Origin: Salinispirillum marinum | Lineage (GTDB): Bacteria; Pseudomonadota; Gammaproteobacteria; Pseudomonadales; Natronospirillaceae | DNA length: 64,000 bases | NCBI RefSeq assembly: GCF_042651565.1 | Contig: NZ_JBHSDF010000003.1 | Reading direction: 5' to 3' (one strand) | Shown here: positions 8,424 through 16,925 of the stretch, piece by piece | Position numbering within the stretch: position 1 is the first letter of the stretch | Layout of the letters: the number at the start of each line of letters is the position of its first letter | Translations under genes and position numbers: made by a program | The notes under the pieces: generated by a model | What the model was told of the DNA's origin: nothing | The model's input: the letters and a program-made list of their open reading frames with translations, nothing else | Database searches by the model: none

Positions 8424-8768
8424 GTGAAAGCATCCATCAAAGCACAAATCGCGGCCGCCAACCAAAAAGCACGGTTGGGTAAAAAAGGCGCAACGACGGC
8501 CGCCGCGTTGCACATTTTGGTACGCGATGAGCAAAAAGCTTTAACGCTGTTGAGTGAGCTGAACAATGGCGCCGATTTCGGCAAGCTAGCGCGCGCGCAT
8601 TCCATCTGTCCATCGGCTAAACAAGGCGGTGACTTAGGTGAATTTCGACGGGGCACCATGGTCCCAGCCTTCGATAAAGCCGTTTTTTCCGAAACAGCCG
8701 TCGGCATTCTGGGCCCGGTAAAAACGAAATTCGGCTACCATTTGATTAAGGTGCTGTACAGGAAGTAG
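8424..8768 (+). CDS. ppiC: Parvulin-type peptidyl-prolyl cis-trans isomerase (PpiC-like)
   Basis: Catalyses cis-trans isomerisation of X-Pro bonds. From about residue 25 the sequence closely follows E. coli PpiC: AAALHILVRDEQKAL, ADFGKLARAHSICPS, GGDLGEFRRGTMVPAFDKAVF and the end FGYHLIKVLYRK. The N-terminus has about 20 extra basic and alanine-rich residues; there is no signal peptide, so it should be cytoplasmic. The GTG start at 8424 immediately follows the pcl stop, which argues for translational coupling with the PYP genes. A later start near the core domain cannot be excluded. A link to PYP folding would be speculation. Confidence 0.9.
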   Translation: MKASIKAQIAAANQKARLGKKGATTAAALHILVRDEQKALTLLSELNNGADFGKLARAHSICPSAKQGGDLGEFRRGTMVPAFDKAVFSETAVGILGPVKTKFGYHLIKVLYRK

Positions 8769-8773
8769 AGGAA

Positions 8774-10048
8774 TCAAGATAACCAACGCGCACGATAAGC
8801 CCCTGATGCATCGTGCTGTTGTGTTTGCCACGCAATATCAAAGCGGTGCGGTTCGGCGCTGAGCGGGTGACGCCCGGCAATGTAGGCCCAGTTGCCATAA
8901 TTGCTGTGTACATCAAAGTCGATCAAATGACGTTCAAACCAGGCCGCGCCATACTGCCAGGGAACAGCCATATCATGCACCAAATAGCTGGCGACCAGTT
9001 GCCGAATGCGGTTACTGATGAAGCCGGTATGACACAATTCACGCAATCCCGCATCCACTATACCTTCGCCCGTTTCACCGGCACACCAGGCGGTAAATTT
9101 GGCTTGTTGCTGCGGTGTTAATGCAGGTACTGGCGCTTGGAACAAGCGATCACCCAGCCGCTCTCCGACCCAATGAAAATATTCTCGCCAGTACAGTTCG
9201 TACCGCAGCCACTCGGTGGACGCATTCTTTTGCCGTTGTTCTTCGTAAGCATCGATCTGTGCACAGATCGCCTGTGGGGAGAGCGTACCCAGTGCCAGTG
9301 CACCACTTAATCGACTGAAAGCGGTGCGACCGAAGGGTTGGTTTCGCGTATGTTTGTATGCCGCTATAGCATCCGTTTGCCAAAGGTATTCGTCCCACCA
9401 CGCGGACAAATCCGCTTGTGTAAGGGGTAAAACACATTGCATCGGTTGATAGGTCGGTAGAATGGGTTCGGTCCGTTCGAAGGGCCAACGGGCGTGCAAG
9501 AGTCCCGGCTCTAAAGACTGTACGTGCGCTCCCGGTTTGATGATCGTAGGAAGGTGTTTGACCCGATGATAAAACTTGGTAAAGCGCCCGACCAAGGCAT
9601 CCGGCAGTTCTTGACGTGTGGTGTCATCCAATAGGGTATTGCTGCCCATGCGCTGCACTGGAATGCCGCGCTCCTCAAGAGCCCTTAGGTTGTCCACTTT
9701 GTAGACATCCGCATAGGCGTCGGTAAAGACCATCTGCAAAGGTGTATGTTGATGTACTTGCGCAATCACTTCGATCGCAGGCAAATCGGTAATGTGCAGT
9801 TCAATGCCATGCGCAGCCAGTTCTTGTTGCGCGTCAAACGCTACCCGAATACGCGCTTGATGAGCGATATTTTCAACCCAGTTAGGGGCTGGTAAGCGAC
9901 TATTCAACCAACTGGTACGATGCACACTGTAAAAAGCCAATAAGGGCTGATTGTGTTGGCGAGCGTGTTGCACAGCGGCTTGCAATGCGTCATTCGGGTA
10001 CAGGGTTAAACAGCGGTCGAGCCAAAGCAGAGTAATGGATTGAGACAT
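8774..10048 (-). CDS. DASH-type cryptochrome / photolyase family protein
   Basis: FAD-binding blue-light protein of the cryptochrome/photolyase superfamily. The 424 residues contain an N-terminal alpha/beta photolyase domain (about 1-130) and a C-terminal FAD-binding helical domain with LRYELYWREYFHW, HTGFISNRIRQLVASYLVHD and DVHSNYGNWAYIAG. The last two are typical of the DASH group, whose members mostly repair cyclobutane dimers in single-stranded DNA. It is convergent with the PYP operon and 88 bp from the divergent photolyase gene. Subfamily assignment is from motifs only. Confidence 0.88.
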   Translation of the reverse strand: MSQSITLLWLDRCLTLYPNDALQAAVQHARQHNQPLLAFYSVHRTSWLNSRLPAPNWVENIAHQARIRVAFDAQQELAAHGIELHITDLPAIEVIAQVHQHTPLQMVFTDAYADVYKVDNLRALEERGIPVQRMGSNTLLDDTTRQELPDALVGRFTKFYHRVKHLPTIIKPGAHVQSLEPGLLHARWPFERTEPILPTYQPMQCVLPLTQADLSAWWDEYLWQTDAIAAYKHTRNQPFGRTAFSRLSGALALGTLSPQAICAQIDAYEEQRQKNASTEWLRYELYWREYFHWVGERLGDRLFQAPVPALTPQQQAKFTAWCAGETGEGIVDAGLRELCHTGFISNRIRQLVASYLVHDMAVPWQYGAAWFERHLIDFDVHSNYGNWAYIAGRHPLSAEPHRFDIAWQTQQHDASGAYRARWLS

Positions 10049-10136
10049 GATGGGTCCGGAACAACAATATGATGACAGATACGCGATCTTAGCGTTGGTA
10101 GATGATCTAAAGCGGAGGTTGATGCGTTAATAGGCC

Positions 10137-11648
10137 ATGAGCCTTTCGTTGCGCAACTCTCAACCCGACACCCGCATCAATGCGGTATGGTTTAAGCGTG
10201 ATCTGCGGTTGCGTGACCATCCTGCCTTGGCATCCGCTTGTGCTGTCGGGCGGCCTACCCTTTTGTTTTACTGCATTGAACCGCTGTATTTGAATGATCC
10301 ACATTTTGCTCTACCTCATCATCGCTTTCTGATCCAAAGCTTAGCCAATCTGGCGTCTGAACTGCGCCAGCATGGTCACCGCTTGGTGGTGTTTTGGGCA
10401 GAGATTGAGGAAGTTCTGCATGCTTTGCAGCAAATATGGGGGTTACATACACTTTTCAGCCATGAAGAAATCGGTCTAACCAACACCTACCGAAGAGATC
10501 AGGCGGTTGCCCGTTGGTGCGCTATGCAGGGTGTCATCTGGCATCAACAACCCCAATGTGCCGTAAAGCGCGGGAAGCATGGCCGTCAGGGCTGGACCAC
10601 CTTTGCCAACGAATTTCTAACAGCACCGCTCGCACAGGCTGACGTTAGCCAATTGCCGCCTGTATCGGTAGCAGACCACGAGGCGCTGCAACGGTTAGTA
10701 TGCGCTCGCTTACCCAAAACATGGCTGGCAGAAGATTCGTCCTTTCAATTGGGCGGCGAAACCCACGCCCGGCAGCGATTACACACCTTTTTGCAGCACT
10801 CAGCGCCACATTATCGCCGGAGCATTGGGAAGCCATGGGCGGCGGAGCAACATGGATCACGTCTGTCGCCCTATCTGGCTTACGGCTGCCTGTCTATTCG
10901 TGATGCCTGTCAGCAGGTTCAGCAAGCAATAAAACAGGGTGTGCCGGTCAGTGCGCTGTATTCGCGGTTACGGTGGCATTGCCATTTTATACAAAAATTC
11001 GAATCCGCTACCGCGATGGAATTCCAGCCGTTAAATCCGGTTTTGGGTGAACGCTGGGCGGAGTACCAAGCGACCTTATCCACCGACCAACAGAGCGAAC
11101 GTTTCCAACGCTGGGCTCAGGGTGAAACCGGTTATCCCTTGGTGGATGCCTGCATGCGATCTTTGCTGAATACCGGTTTTTTGAATTTTCGCATGCGCGC
11201 CATGTTGGTCAGTGTGGCCTGCCATCACCTCAGTTTGGACTGGTTGCCGGTCGCTCACCATCTGGCACGTTGTTTTCTCGATTTTGAACCCGGCATACAC
11301 TACCCGCAAATTCAAATGCAAGCCGGTTTAACCGGCTACAATACCCTGCGGATTTACAACCCTTTGCAGCAATCGACCCGGCAGGATCCACAGGGCAGAT
11401 TCATCGCGCGCCATGTCCCGGAACTGGCAGAAGCGCCGCAACATCTGCGGCACGCGCCCTGGCAAATATCACCGCTGGAAGCACAGTGGCTTGATACCGG
11501 TCGTGTCTGGACCTATCCAGACCGTTTGTTCGACCACGAAGTAACCGGACGTCTTGCGCGCGAGCGGCTGTGGGCCTGGCGGCGGGACCCTGCGGTGCAG
11601 TCGCATGTGCCAGCTTTACTTAAAAATCAGGCGGTTACTCATGCGTAA
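10137..11648 (+). CDS. Deoxyribodipyrimidine photolyase / cryptochrome family protein
   Basis: Second FAD-dependent photolyase-superfamily member, 503 residues. It begins after a few residues with AVWFKRDLRLRDHPAL, the photolyase N-terminal signature, and has the FAD-domain stretches GETGYPLVDACMRSL, TGFLNFRMRAMLVS and GYNTLRIYNPLQQS. The last differs from textbook CPD photolyases (where NxxRxxNP is followed by other residues), so substrate specificity is uncertain. ATG 10137 is the first possible start after an in-frame stop at 10131. The GGAGG at 10114-10118 is 18 bp upstream and lies instead before a two-codon frame. The gene overlaps the DUF2256 gene by 8 bp. Confidence 0.88.
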   Translation: MSLSLRNSQPDTRINAVWFKRDLRLRDHPALASACAVGRPTLLFYCIEPLYLNDPHFALPHHRFLIQSLANLASELRQHGHRLVVFWAEIEEVLHALQQIWGLHTLFSHEEIGLTNTYRRDQAVARWCAMQGVIWHQQPQCAVKRGKHGRQGWTTFANEFLTAPLAQADVSQLPPVSVADHEALQRLVCARLPKTWLAEDSSFQLGGETHARQRLHTFLQHSAPHYRRSIGKPWAAEQHGSRLSPYLAYGCLSIRDACQQVQQAIKQGVPVSALYSRLRWHCHFIQKFESATAMEFQPLNPVLGERWAEYQATLSTDQQSERFQRWAQGETGYPLVDACMRSLLNTGFLNFRMRAMLVSVACHHLSLDWLPVAHHLARCFLDFEPGIHYPQIQMQAGLTGYNTLRIYNPLQQSTRQDPQGRFIARHVPELAEAPQHLRHAPWQISPLEAQWLDTGRVWTYPDRLFDHEVTGRLARERLWAWRRDPAVQSHVPALLKNQAVTHA

Positions 11649-11802
11649 GAAAGCGGATCTACCGACTAAAGAGTGTCCGGTCTGCCGACGACCGTTCACC
11701 TGGCGGAAAAAGTGGGCTAAAGACTGGTCCAATGTACGTTACTGCAGCGAGCGGTGCCGCCGTACGAAGGCCCAAAACACCAAGGAGGTGCCCACAGCAT
11801 GA
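11641..11802 (+). CDS. DUF2256 zinc-ribbon-like protein
   Basis: A 53-residue basic protein with four conserved cysteines arranged CPVC near the start and CSERC after the WRKKWAKDW segment, a zinc-finger-like pattern. It matches the DUF2256 family, which in many bacteria lies beside cryptochrome/photolyase genes; its molecular role is not known. The ATG at 11641 overlaps the upstream photolyase by 8 bp, and its stop overlaps the next start in an ATGA arrangement, so translation of the three genes is probably coupled. Longer frames starting upstream inside the photolyase are unlikely. Confidence 0.85.
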   Translation: MRKKADLPTKECPVCRRPFTWRKKWAKDWSNVRYCSERCRRTKAQNTKEVPTA

Positions 11803-13322
11803 AAGAAATTCGCTTAATACTGGGTGATCAGCTCAATGCTGCGCATTCGTGGTTTCGTCGCGTAGACCCCGATGTACTCTATGTGATGGCCGAATTGCGG
11901 CAGGAAACCGATTACGCCCAGCATCACCTGCAAAAGGTATTGGCTTTTTTTGCCAGCATGCGCCAGTTTGCTGCGGCGTTGCGCGCCGCCGGGCATAAGG
12001 TCCGCTACGATACCTTGGACGACACTGCGGAAGACGCCGATCTACCCCATTGGTTGGCTCGGGTATTGACCGACGAACAGGCGCAGTCGTTGCGTTATCA
12101 AGCGCCCGATGAATATCGCCTCAACGTGCAGTTACAAGAATTTACGGCCGCCCTACCCATTCCAACCGTCATGGACGATAGTGAGCACTTCTTAACCCCG
12201 CGTGACGCCTGGACCCAATACCCCCACCATCGCATGGAATTCTTCTACCGTGCGTTACGCAAGCAATATCAGGTCTTGATGACCCGCGATGGCCAACCGG
12301 AAGGTGGACGGTGGAATTTTGATGCCGAGAATCGTCAACGTTGGCCAAAAGGCAAGCCGCCACCGAACCCGCTGACCTTTGCTCACGACGTGCGCGATAT
12401 TGAAACGATGTTACAGCGCCACGGCGTAAAAACACTGGGCACGGTTAATGCTGAGGCCCTGATCTGGCCCATCACCCGACGTGAATCCCGTGATCTGTTG
12501 GGTTGGTTTGTCGATCATGGTTTGCCGGAATTTGGCGCCTATCAGGACGCCATGACCGACCAAGGCTGGAGTCTACTGCACAGCCGTTTGTCGTTTAGCC
12601 TGAACACTAAAATGTTGCACCCGATGGAAGTCATTCGCGCTGCCGAAGCGGCATGGCGAGCGGCGCCGGAACGCATCAGTCTAGCGCAAGTCGAAGGCTT
12701 TATTCGGCAAATACTGGGTTGGCGTGAATACGTGCGAGCGGTCTATTGGCAGCATATGCCGGACTATGCGCAGCGCAACACGCTGAACGCACACAGGCCG
12801 TTGCCGCGTTATTACTGGGACGGCAACACCCGGATGGCCTGCATGGCACACAGTATTCAGCAGTCGCTTGATTACGCCTACGCCCATCACATTCAACGTT
12901 TAATGGTCACGGGTAACTTTGCGCTCTTGGCGGGTGTGCATCCGGACGCGGTGGATGCGTGGTATTTGGGCATTTACATCGATGCCATTGAGTGGGTAGA
13001 AATGCCCAACACACGCGGTATGAGCCAGTACGCGGATGCGGGTGTAATCGCCAGCAAACCTTATGCAGCATCCGGCCAATACATTAAGAAAATGAGTGAC
13101 TACTGCTCGGGATGTCACTATGACGTCAAAGCTCGCTCGGGCGTTGGCAGTTGCCCGTTCAATGCCTTGTATTGGCATTTTATCGACCGGCATCGTGATA
13201 CCTTTGCGAAGAACCCGCGCATGAGCTTGGTGTATGCCAATTGGGCTAAGCAAGACGAGGAACAAAAAACCGCGATATTAGCCACTGCAGACGATTACTT
13301 GGCGCATCTGGATGATCTATAG
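11799..13322 (+). CDS. phrB: Iron-sulfur bacterial cryptochrome/(6-4) photolyase (PhrB type)
   Basis: Member of the FeS-BCP branch, whose Agrobacterium PhrB repairs (6-4) photoproducts using FAD, a ribolumazine antenna and a [4Fe-4S] cluster. Start ATG 11799 follows a strong AGGAGG at 11783-11788 and overlaps the DUF2256 stop. The 507 residues begin MKEIRLILGDQLN, the family start. Cluster cysteines fall at Cys348, Cys436, Cys439 and Cys452, the same spacing as Agrobacterium PhrB Cys350/438/441/454. FAD-domain landmarks include QILGWREYVR and NTRGMSQYADAG. The gene ends 8 bp before the convergent sigma-54 regulator. Confidence 0.93.
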   Translation: MKEIRLILGDQLNAAHSWFRRVDPDVLYVMAELRQETDYAQHHLQKVLAFFASMRQFAAALRAAGHKVRYDTLDDTAEDADLPHWLARVLTDEQAQSLRYQAPDEYRLNVQLQEFTAALPIPTVMDDSEHFLTPRDAWTQYPHHRMEFFYRALRKQYQVLMTRDGQPEGGRWNFDAENRQRWPKGKPPPNPLTFAHDVRDIETMLQRHGVKTLGTVNAEALIWPITRRESRDLLGWFVDHGLPEFGAYQDAMTDQGWSLLHSRLSFSLNTKMLHPMEVIRAAEAAWRAAPERISLAQVEGFIRQILGWREYVRAVYWQHMPDYAQRNTLNAHRPLPRYYWDGNTRMACMAHSIQQSLDYAYAHHIQRLMVTGNFALLAGVHPDAVDAWYLGIYIDAIEWVEMPNTRGMSQYADAGVIASKPYAASGQYIKKMSDYCSGCHYDVKARSGVGSCPFNALYWHFIDRHRDTFAKNPRMSLVYANWAKQDEEQKTAILATADDYLAHLDDL

Positions 13323-13329
13323 CCGCCGT

Positions 13330-15210
13330 TTAATGTCCGTCTAGTCCCCACTTCTTCAATCGTGAGGCGAGTGTGGTGGGCTTAATGCCCAGCAAGTCGG
13401 CCGCGCCGCCCGCGCCGAATAAACGTCCTTTAGCGGCCTGCACGGCGCGGAGGGTATTGGCCTTTTCCAAGTCGCGCAGCATGGCATCGGTCAGTAGTTC
13501 GTCTTTCGCCACCGGATGCGTATGGGCTGACGGCGTCAGTTCCTGGCTGTTGGGAAACTTAAAGTCCAGATGCCGTTGCGCGGTAATGACTTGACGTTCA
13601 ATCACATTTTCCAGTTCACGGACATTGCCCGGCCAGGAATAACGCTGCAGTTGTTCCACATCACTGACGCGCAAGGTCAATAATGGGCGTTTGGCACGCT
13701 GACAGGCCCGGCGTAAAAATTCTTGCGCCAGCAGAGGAATATCTTCCGGCCGCCGTCGTAAGGGCACCGACTCAACGGGAAAAACGTTCAAGCGAAAATA
13801 CAGGTCTTCACGAAAGCGTTTGTGCTGCACTTCTTCGGTCAGGTCCCGGTTGGTGGCCGCAATGACGCGCACGTTCACATGCCGGGTCTTGTTCTCGCCG
13901 ACTCGTTCAAATTGCTGCTCCTGCAACACGCGCAATAACTTACCTTGCAGCTCCAGCGGAATTTCACCCACTTCATCCAGAAACAATGTGCCACCGTCGG
14001 CCAATTCAAAGCGCCCGATTCGGTTATTCACCGCCCCGGTGAACGCTCCCTTGATGTGACCAAAGAACTCGCTTTCGAACAAATCCTTGGGGATGGCCGC
14101 ACAATTCACCCGAATGAGCGGGCGATCCCGGCGTGCGCTGGCTTGGTGAATAGCGCGGGCAATCAATTCTTTGCCGGTGCCCGATTCGCCACTGATCAAC
14201 ACGTTGGCGTCGGTCGGGGCGACCAGCCCGATTTTGCGCACAATGCCTTTAATGGCATCACTGCGCCCTAAAATTTCGTGAAAGTGATGCTCGGCGCTTA
14301 ACTCTTCCTGCAAATAGGCGTTTTCTAATTCAAGCCGATGCTTCAAGCTCTCCACTTCACTGAGCGCTTGCCGCAATTCCTGTTCGGTGGCTCGACGTTG
14401 GCTGATGTCGCGGAACACCACCACCGCACCAACGGGGTGACCGTTGTCCATGATTGGGGTACTGGTGTATTCCACCGGAAAGCCCGTACCGTCGCGGCGC
14501 CAAAACCAGTCTTCACCCACCGACTTAACACTGCCATCACGAAAGGCTGCATATATCGGGCATTCATTCAGTGGGAAAATCGAGCCGTCCTCGTGAGAAT
14601 GATGCACCACCCGGTGAATCACCCGGCCCATCAATTCCTCACCGCGCCACCCCAGCATGCGTTCACCCGCCGGATTGACAAAGGTGGTACGGCCTTCCGC
14701 ATCGACCCCATAAATACCCTCACCCACGGCATGGAGAATCAACTGGTTTTCCCGTTCCATACCTCGGAACAGTTCGGCCACGCGGTTCCATTCCAACAAT
14801 CCGCCACTGTGATAGCGGTTGATCTCATGGCGCTCACGCAAGGTGCGAAGCAGCACGCGATCACGCAGGATCAGCAAGATATGGTGCCCGTGATCGTCGT
14901 CCAGCCGCGCCGATGACATCTCCAGTTCGATCATTCGTCCGTCATGATGCAACAGGCTGAAATCGCGGCTCCAGGCCGTGCCACGTAACAGAGTCTCTTC
15001 CGTAAAGGTAATCAAATTCGCTCGTTGATCACGGAATAAATGCGTGCAGGGCTGCGCACACAATTTATCCACCGACCAGCCGGACAGTTGCGCCGCACCG
15101 GCGTTCGCGTACAGCACAAGGTCGAGCCGACCGTCCACCAGTAACGCCGGGTCGGGTAGATGGTTAAGCCATTCGGTCGGCACGGTTGCGTCGGTCAATG
15201 TTGGCAGCAT
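13330..15210 (-). CDS. PAS-domain sigma-54-dependent transcriptional activator
   Basis: Enhancer-binding protein expected to activate the divergent cyanate/nitrate-type operon. From ATG 15210 it is about 626 residues; an in-frame GTG at 15231 would add seven. It has two PAS domains (about 10-125 and 160-280), a coiled coil (about 285-310), then an AAA+ domain with Walker A GESGTGKE, the sigma-54 contact loop GAFTGA and GNVRELENVIERQ. A Fis-type helix-turn-helix closes the protein (AADLLGIKPTTLASRLKKW). There is no receiver domain, so the PAS domains are the likely sensors of a small molecule or redox state. It lies back to back with cynA across a shared control region. Confidence 0.92.
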   Translation of the reverse strand: MLPTLTDATVPTEWLNHLPDPALLVDGRLDLVLYANAGAAQLSGWSVDKLCAQPCTHLFRDQRANLITFTEETLLRGTAWSRDFSLLHHDGRMIELEMSSARLDDDHGHHILLILRDRVLLRTLRERHEINRYHSGGLLEWNRVAELFRGMERENQLILHAVGEGIYGVDAEGRTTFVNPAGERMLGWRGEELMGRVIHRVVHHSHEDGSIFPLNECPIYAAFRDGSVKSVGEDWFWRRDGTGFPVEYTSTPIMDNGHPVGAVVVFRDISQRRATEQELRQALSEVESLKHRLELENAYLQEELSAEHHFHEILGRSDAIKGIVRKIGLVAPTDANVLISGESGTGKELIARAIHQASARRDRPLIRVNCAAIPKDLFESEFFGHIKGAFTGAVNNRIGRFELADGGTLFLDEVGEIPLELQGKLLRVLQEQQFERVGENKTRHVNVRVIAATNRDLTEEVQHKRFREDLYFRLNVFPVESVPLRRRPEDIPLLAQEFLRRACQRAKRPLLTLRVSDVEQLQRYSWPGNVRELENVIERQVITAQRHLDFKFPNSQELTPSAHTHPVAKDELLTDAMLRDLEKANTLRAVQAAKGRLFGAGGAADLLGIKPTTLASRLKKWGLDGH

Positions 15211-15264
15211 GGGGCACTCAGGGTTAGGCACGTTGTTAAAGGCTATTCAACCTACATGCCAGGT

Positions 15265-15334
15265 TACGAAATATCGTATCTAAGACTACGAAATGTCGTG
15301 TATTACGAATTTTCGTAGACCTCGGAAAATCGTC
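15265..15334. promoter_or_regulatory. Tandem palindromes, probable enhancer sites for the sigma-54 activator
   Basis: Three near-identical 14-bp palindromes with TACGA/TCGTA arms lie at 15265-15278 (TACGAAATATCGTA), 15287-15300 (TACGAAATGTCGTG) and 15304-15317 (TACGAATTTTCGTA). A weaker copy is at 15321-15334. Centres are 22, 17 and 17 bp apart. They sit 50-120 bp upstream of the -24/-12 element and just upstream of the activator's own start, as expected for upstream activating sequences that could also serve autoregulation. Assigning them to this regulator is inference from position. Confidence 0.7.
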
Positions 15335-15384
15335 AAAGTCTCCTATCTTATTGATTTTCCAAAAAATAAATAATTTTTCAGAGC

Positions 15385-15400
15385 TGGCACAGCTTGTGCG
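15385..15400 (+). promoter_or_regulatory. Sigma-54 (-24/-12) promoter of the cyanate operon
   Basis: TGGCACAGCTTGTGCG has the invariant GG at 15386-15387 and GC at 15398-15399, exactly 12 bp apart, and matches TGGCACG-N4-TTGCW except for G in place of T within the -12 element and A after the -24 block. It lies 99 bp before the cynA ATG and downstream of the tandem palindromes, next to a gene for a sigma-54 activator. Confidence 0.75.
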
Positions 15401-15498
15401 ATAGGGAAAGAGACAGGGAATGACGTGCGCTGCTTTCGTCGACCTAACGACCGCATGCACTGATTTAGCCCAAACGCGACCCAAAAGAGGACAGTGTG

Positions 15499-16923
15499 AT
15501 GACCATTAAAAGCCTTGGAAACCCGTTCGACGGTGATACGTCGTTAATCCACACCCGCGATTGCGGCTGCGCAACCTGCCTGGGCAGCGCAGACCAGCGC
15601 CCGCTTTCGCCGGCGCGATCGACTTCGCAGACGACCGCTACCAATACCGAAGAACCGGCCATGAACGCCGAAGCTATGCTTGATCGGGCGATTGAAAGTG
15701 CGGTCGTACGTTCCGTGTTTGGTCACAATGACCACAGCCGTCGCAGCTTTTTAAAAATGGTTGGTGGCGGCACCGCAGCGGCCATGTTGGCCTCGGTGTT
15801 CCCGTTGGATAAAGCCAAAGCGGCGCTGCAAGAATCACTGGGGCCGTTAGAAAAAACCAAGCTGAGCATAGGGTTTGTACCCATTACGTGCGCCACACCG
15901 ATCATCATGGCGCACCCGCTGGGCTTCTATGAAAAATACGGCTTAGACGTTGAAGTGATCAAAACATCGAGCTGGGCAGTGGCGCGCGACAAGTCACTGG
16001 CGGGCGAATACGACGCCTCGCACATGCTCACCCCGATGCCCTTAGCGATGTCGATGGGTGTGGGTTCTACTTCAGCACCTTTTATCATGCCGGCGGTAGA
16101 AAACATCAACGGACAAGCCATTGTGCTGCGCAACGATCACCAGGACAAACGTGATCCGTCGCAATGGAAAGGGTTCAAGTTCGGCGTGCCTTTTGAATTC
16201 TCCATGCACAACTTCTTGCTGCGTTATTACCTGGCCGAGCATGGTTTGGATCCCGACCGCGATGTGCAAATCCGGGTCGTACCACCACCAGAAATGGTCG
16301 CCAATTTGCGCGCCGGTAATCTCGACGGCTATCTCTCGCCTGACCCGTTCAATCAACGGGCGGTGTGGGAACGGGTTGGATTTATCCATCTGCTCACCAA
16401 AGAGATTTGGGAGGGCCACCCTTGCTGCGCCTTTGCGTGCAGCCAGGAATTTGCCACCAATAACCCCAACACCTTTGGCGCGTTAATGCGTTCGCTGTTG
16501 GAAGCGACGGCTTATTCCCGCGACACCAACAACCGCAGCGAAATTGCCGAGGCCATCGCACCGCGCGCTTACCTGAACCAGCCGGTGCCCGTCATCGAAC
16601 AGGTACTGACCGGTCGTTTCGCCGATGGCTTGGGCAGCATCCAGGATGACCGGGCCCGGATCGACTTCGACCCCTTCCCGTGGCACTCCATGGGCGTATG
16701 GATTCTGACTCAGATGAAGCGCTGGGGCTACATCGATGGCGAGGTGAACTATCAGGCCATAGCCGAGCAAGTCTATCGCGCGGCGGATACCGGTAATTTA
16801 ATGCGCGACATGGGTTACCCGGTCCCCGACAGCACCTATCGGCAGCACACCATCATGGGCAAAACGTTCGACTACCGTGAACCGGAAGCCTACATCAACA
16901 GTTTTGCCATTCGCCGGAGTTGA
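15499..16923 (+). CDS. ABC transporter substrate-binding protein, CmpA/NrtA/CynA family
   Basis: Periplasmic or membrane-tethered binding protein, here probably for cyanate because cyanase ends the operon; nitrate, nitrite or bicarbonate are family alternatives. ATG 15499 follows an AGAGGA site; a GTG one codon upstream is also possible. The 474 residues start with an unusual 75-residue leader containing CGCATC (Cys22, Cys24, Cys27), then a twin-arginine signal SRRSFLK at 80-86 and a hydrophobic stretch. The binding domain follows (FVPITCATPIIMAHPLGFYEKYGL, split here at family level; RVVPPPEMVANLRAGNLDGY). Export of a folded protein by Tat is expected. The operon runs on through permease, ATPase and cyanase. 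Confidence 0.88.
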   Translation: MTIKSLGNPFDGDTSLIHTRDCGCATCLGSADQRPLSPARSTSQTTATNTEEPAMNAEAMLDRAIESAVVRSVFGHNDHSRRSFLKMVGGGTAAAMLASVFPLDKAKAALQESLGPLEKTKLSIGFVPITCATPIIMAHPLGFYEKYGLDVEVIKTSSWAVARDKSLAGEYDASHMLTPMPLAMSMGVGSTSAPFIMPAVENINGQAIVLRNDHQDKRDPSQWKGFKFGVPFEFSMHNFLLRYYLAEHGLDPDRDVQIRVVPPPEMVANLRAGNLDGYLSPDPFNQRAVWERVGFIHLLTKEIWEGHPCCAFACSQEFATNNPNTFGALMRSLLEATAYSRDTNNRSEIAEAIAPRAYLNQPVPVIEQVLTGRFADGLGSIQDDRARIDFDPFPWHSMGVWILTQMKRWGYIDGEVNYQAIAEQVYRAADTGNLMRDMGYPVPDSTYRQHTIMGKTFDYREPEAYINSFAIRRS

Positions 16924-16925
16924 TC

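Noticed and set aside
6761..13322. Horizontal acquisition of the light block by a mobile element
   Set aside because: No integrase, transposase, terminal repeat or adjacent tRNA is seen, and base composition does not visibly change.
14338..14916. 192-codon plus-strand frame inside the sigma-54 activator
   Set aside because: Antisense of PAS-domain coding sequence with no family signal.
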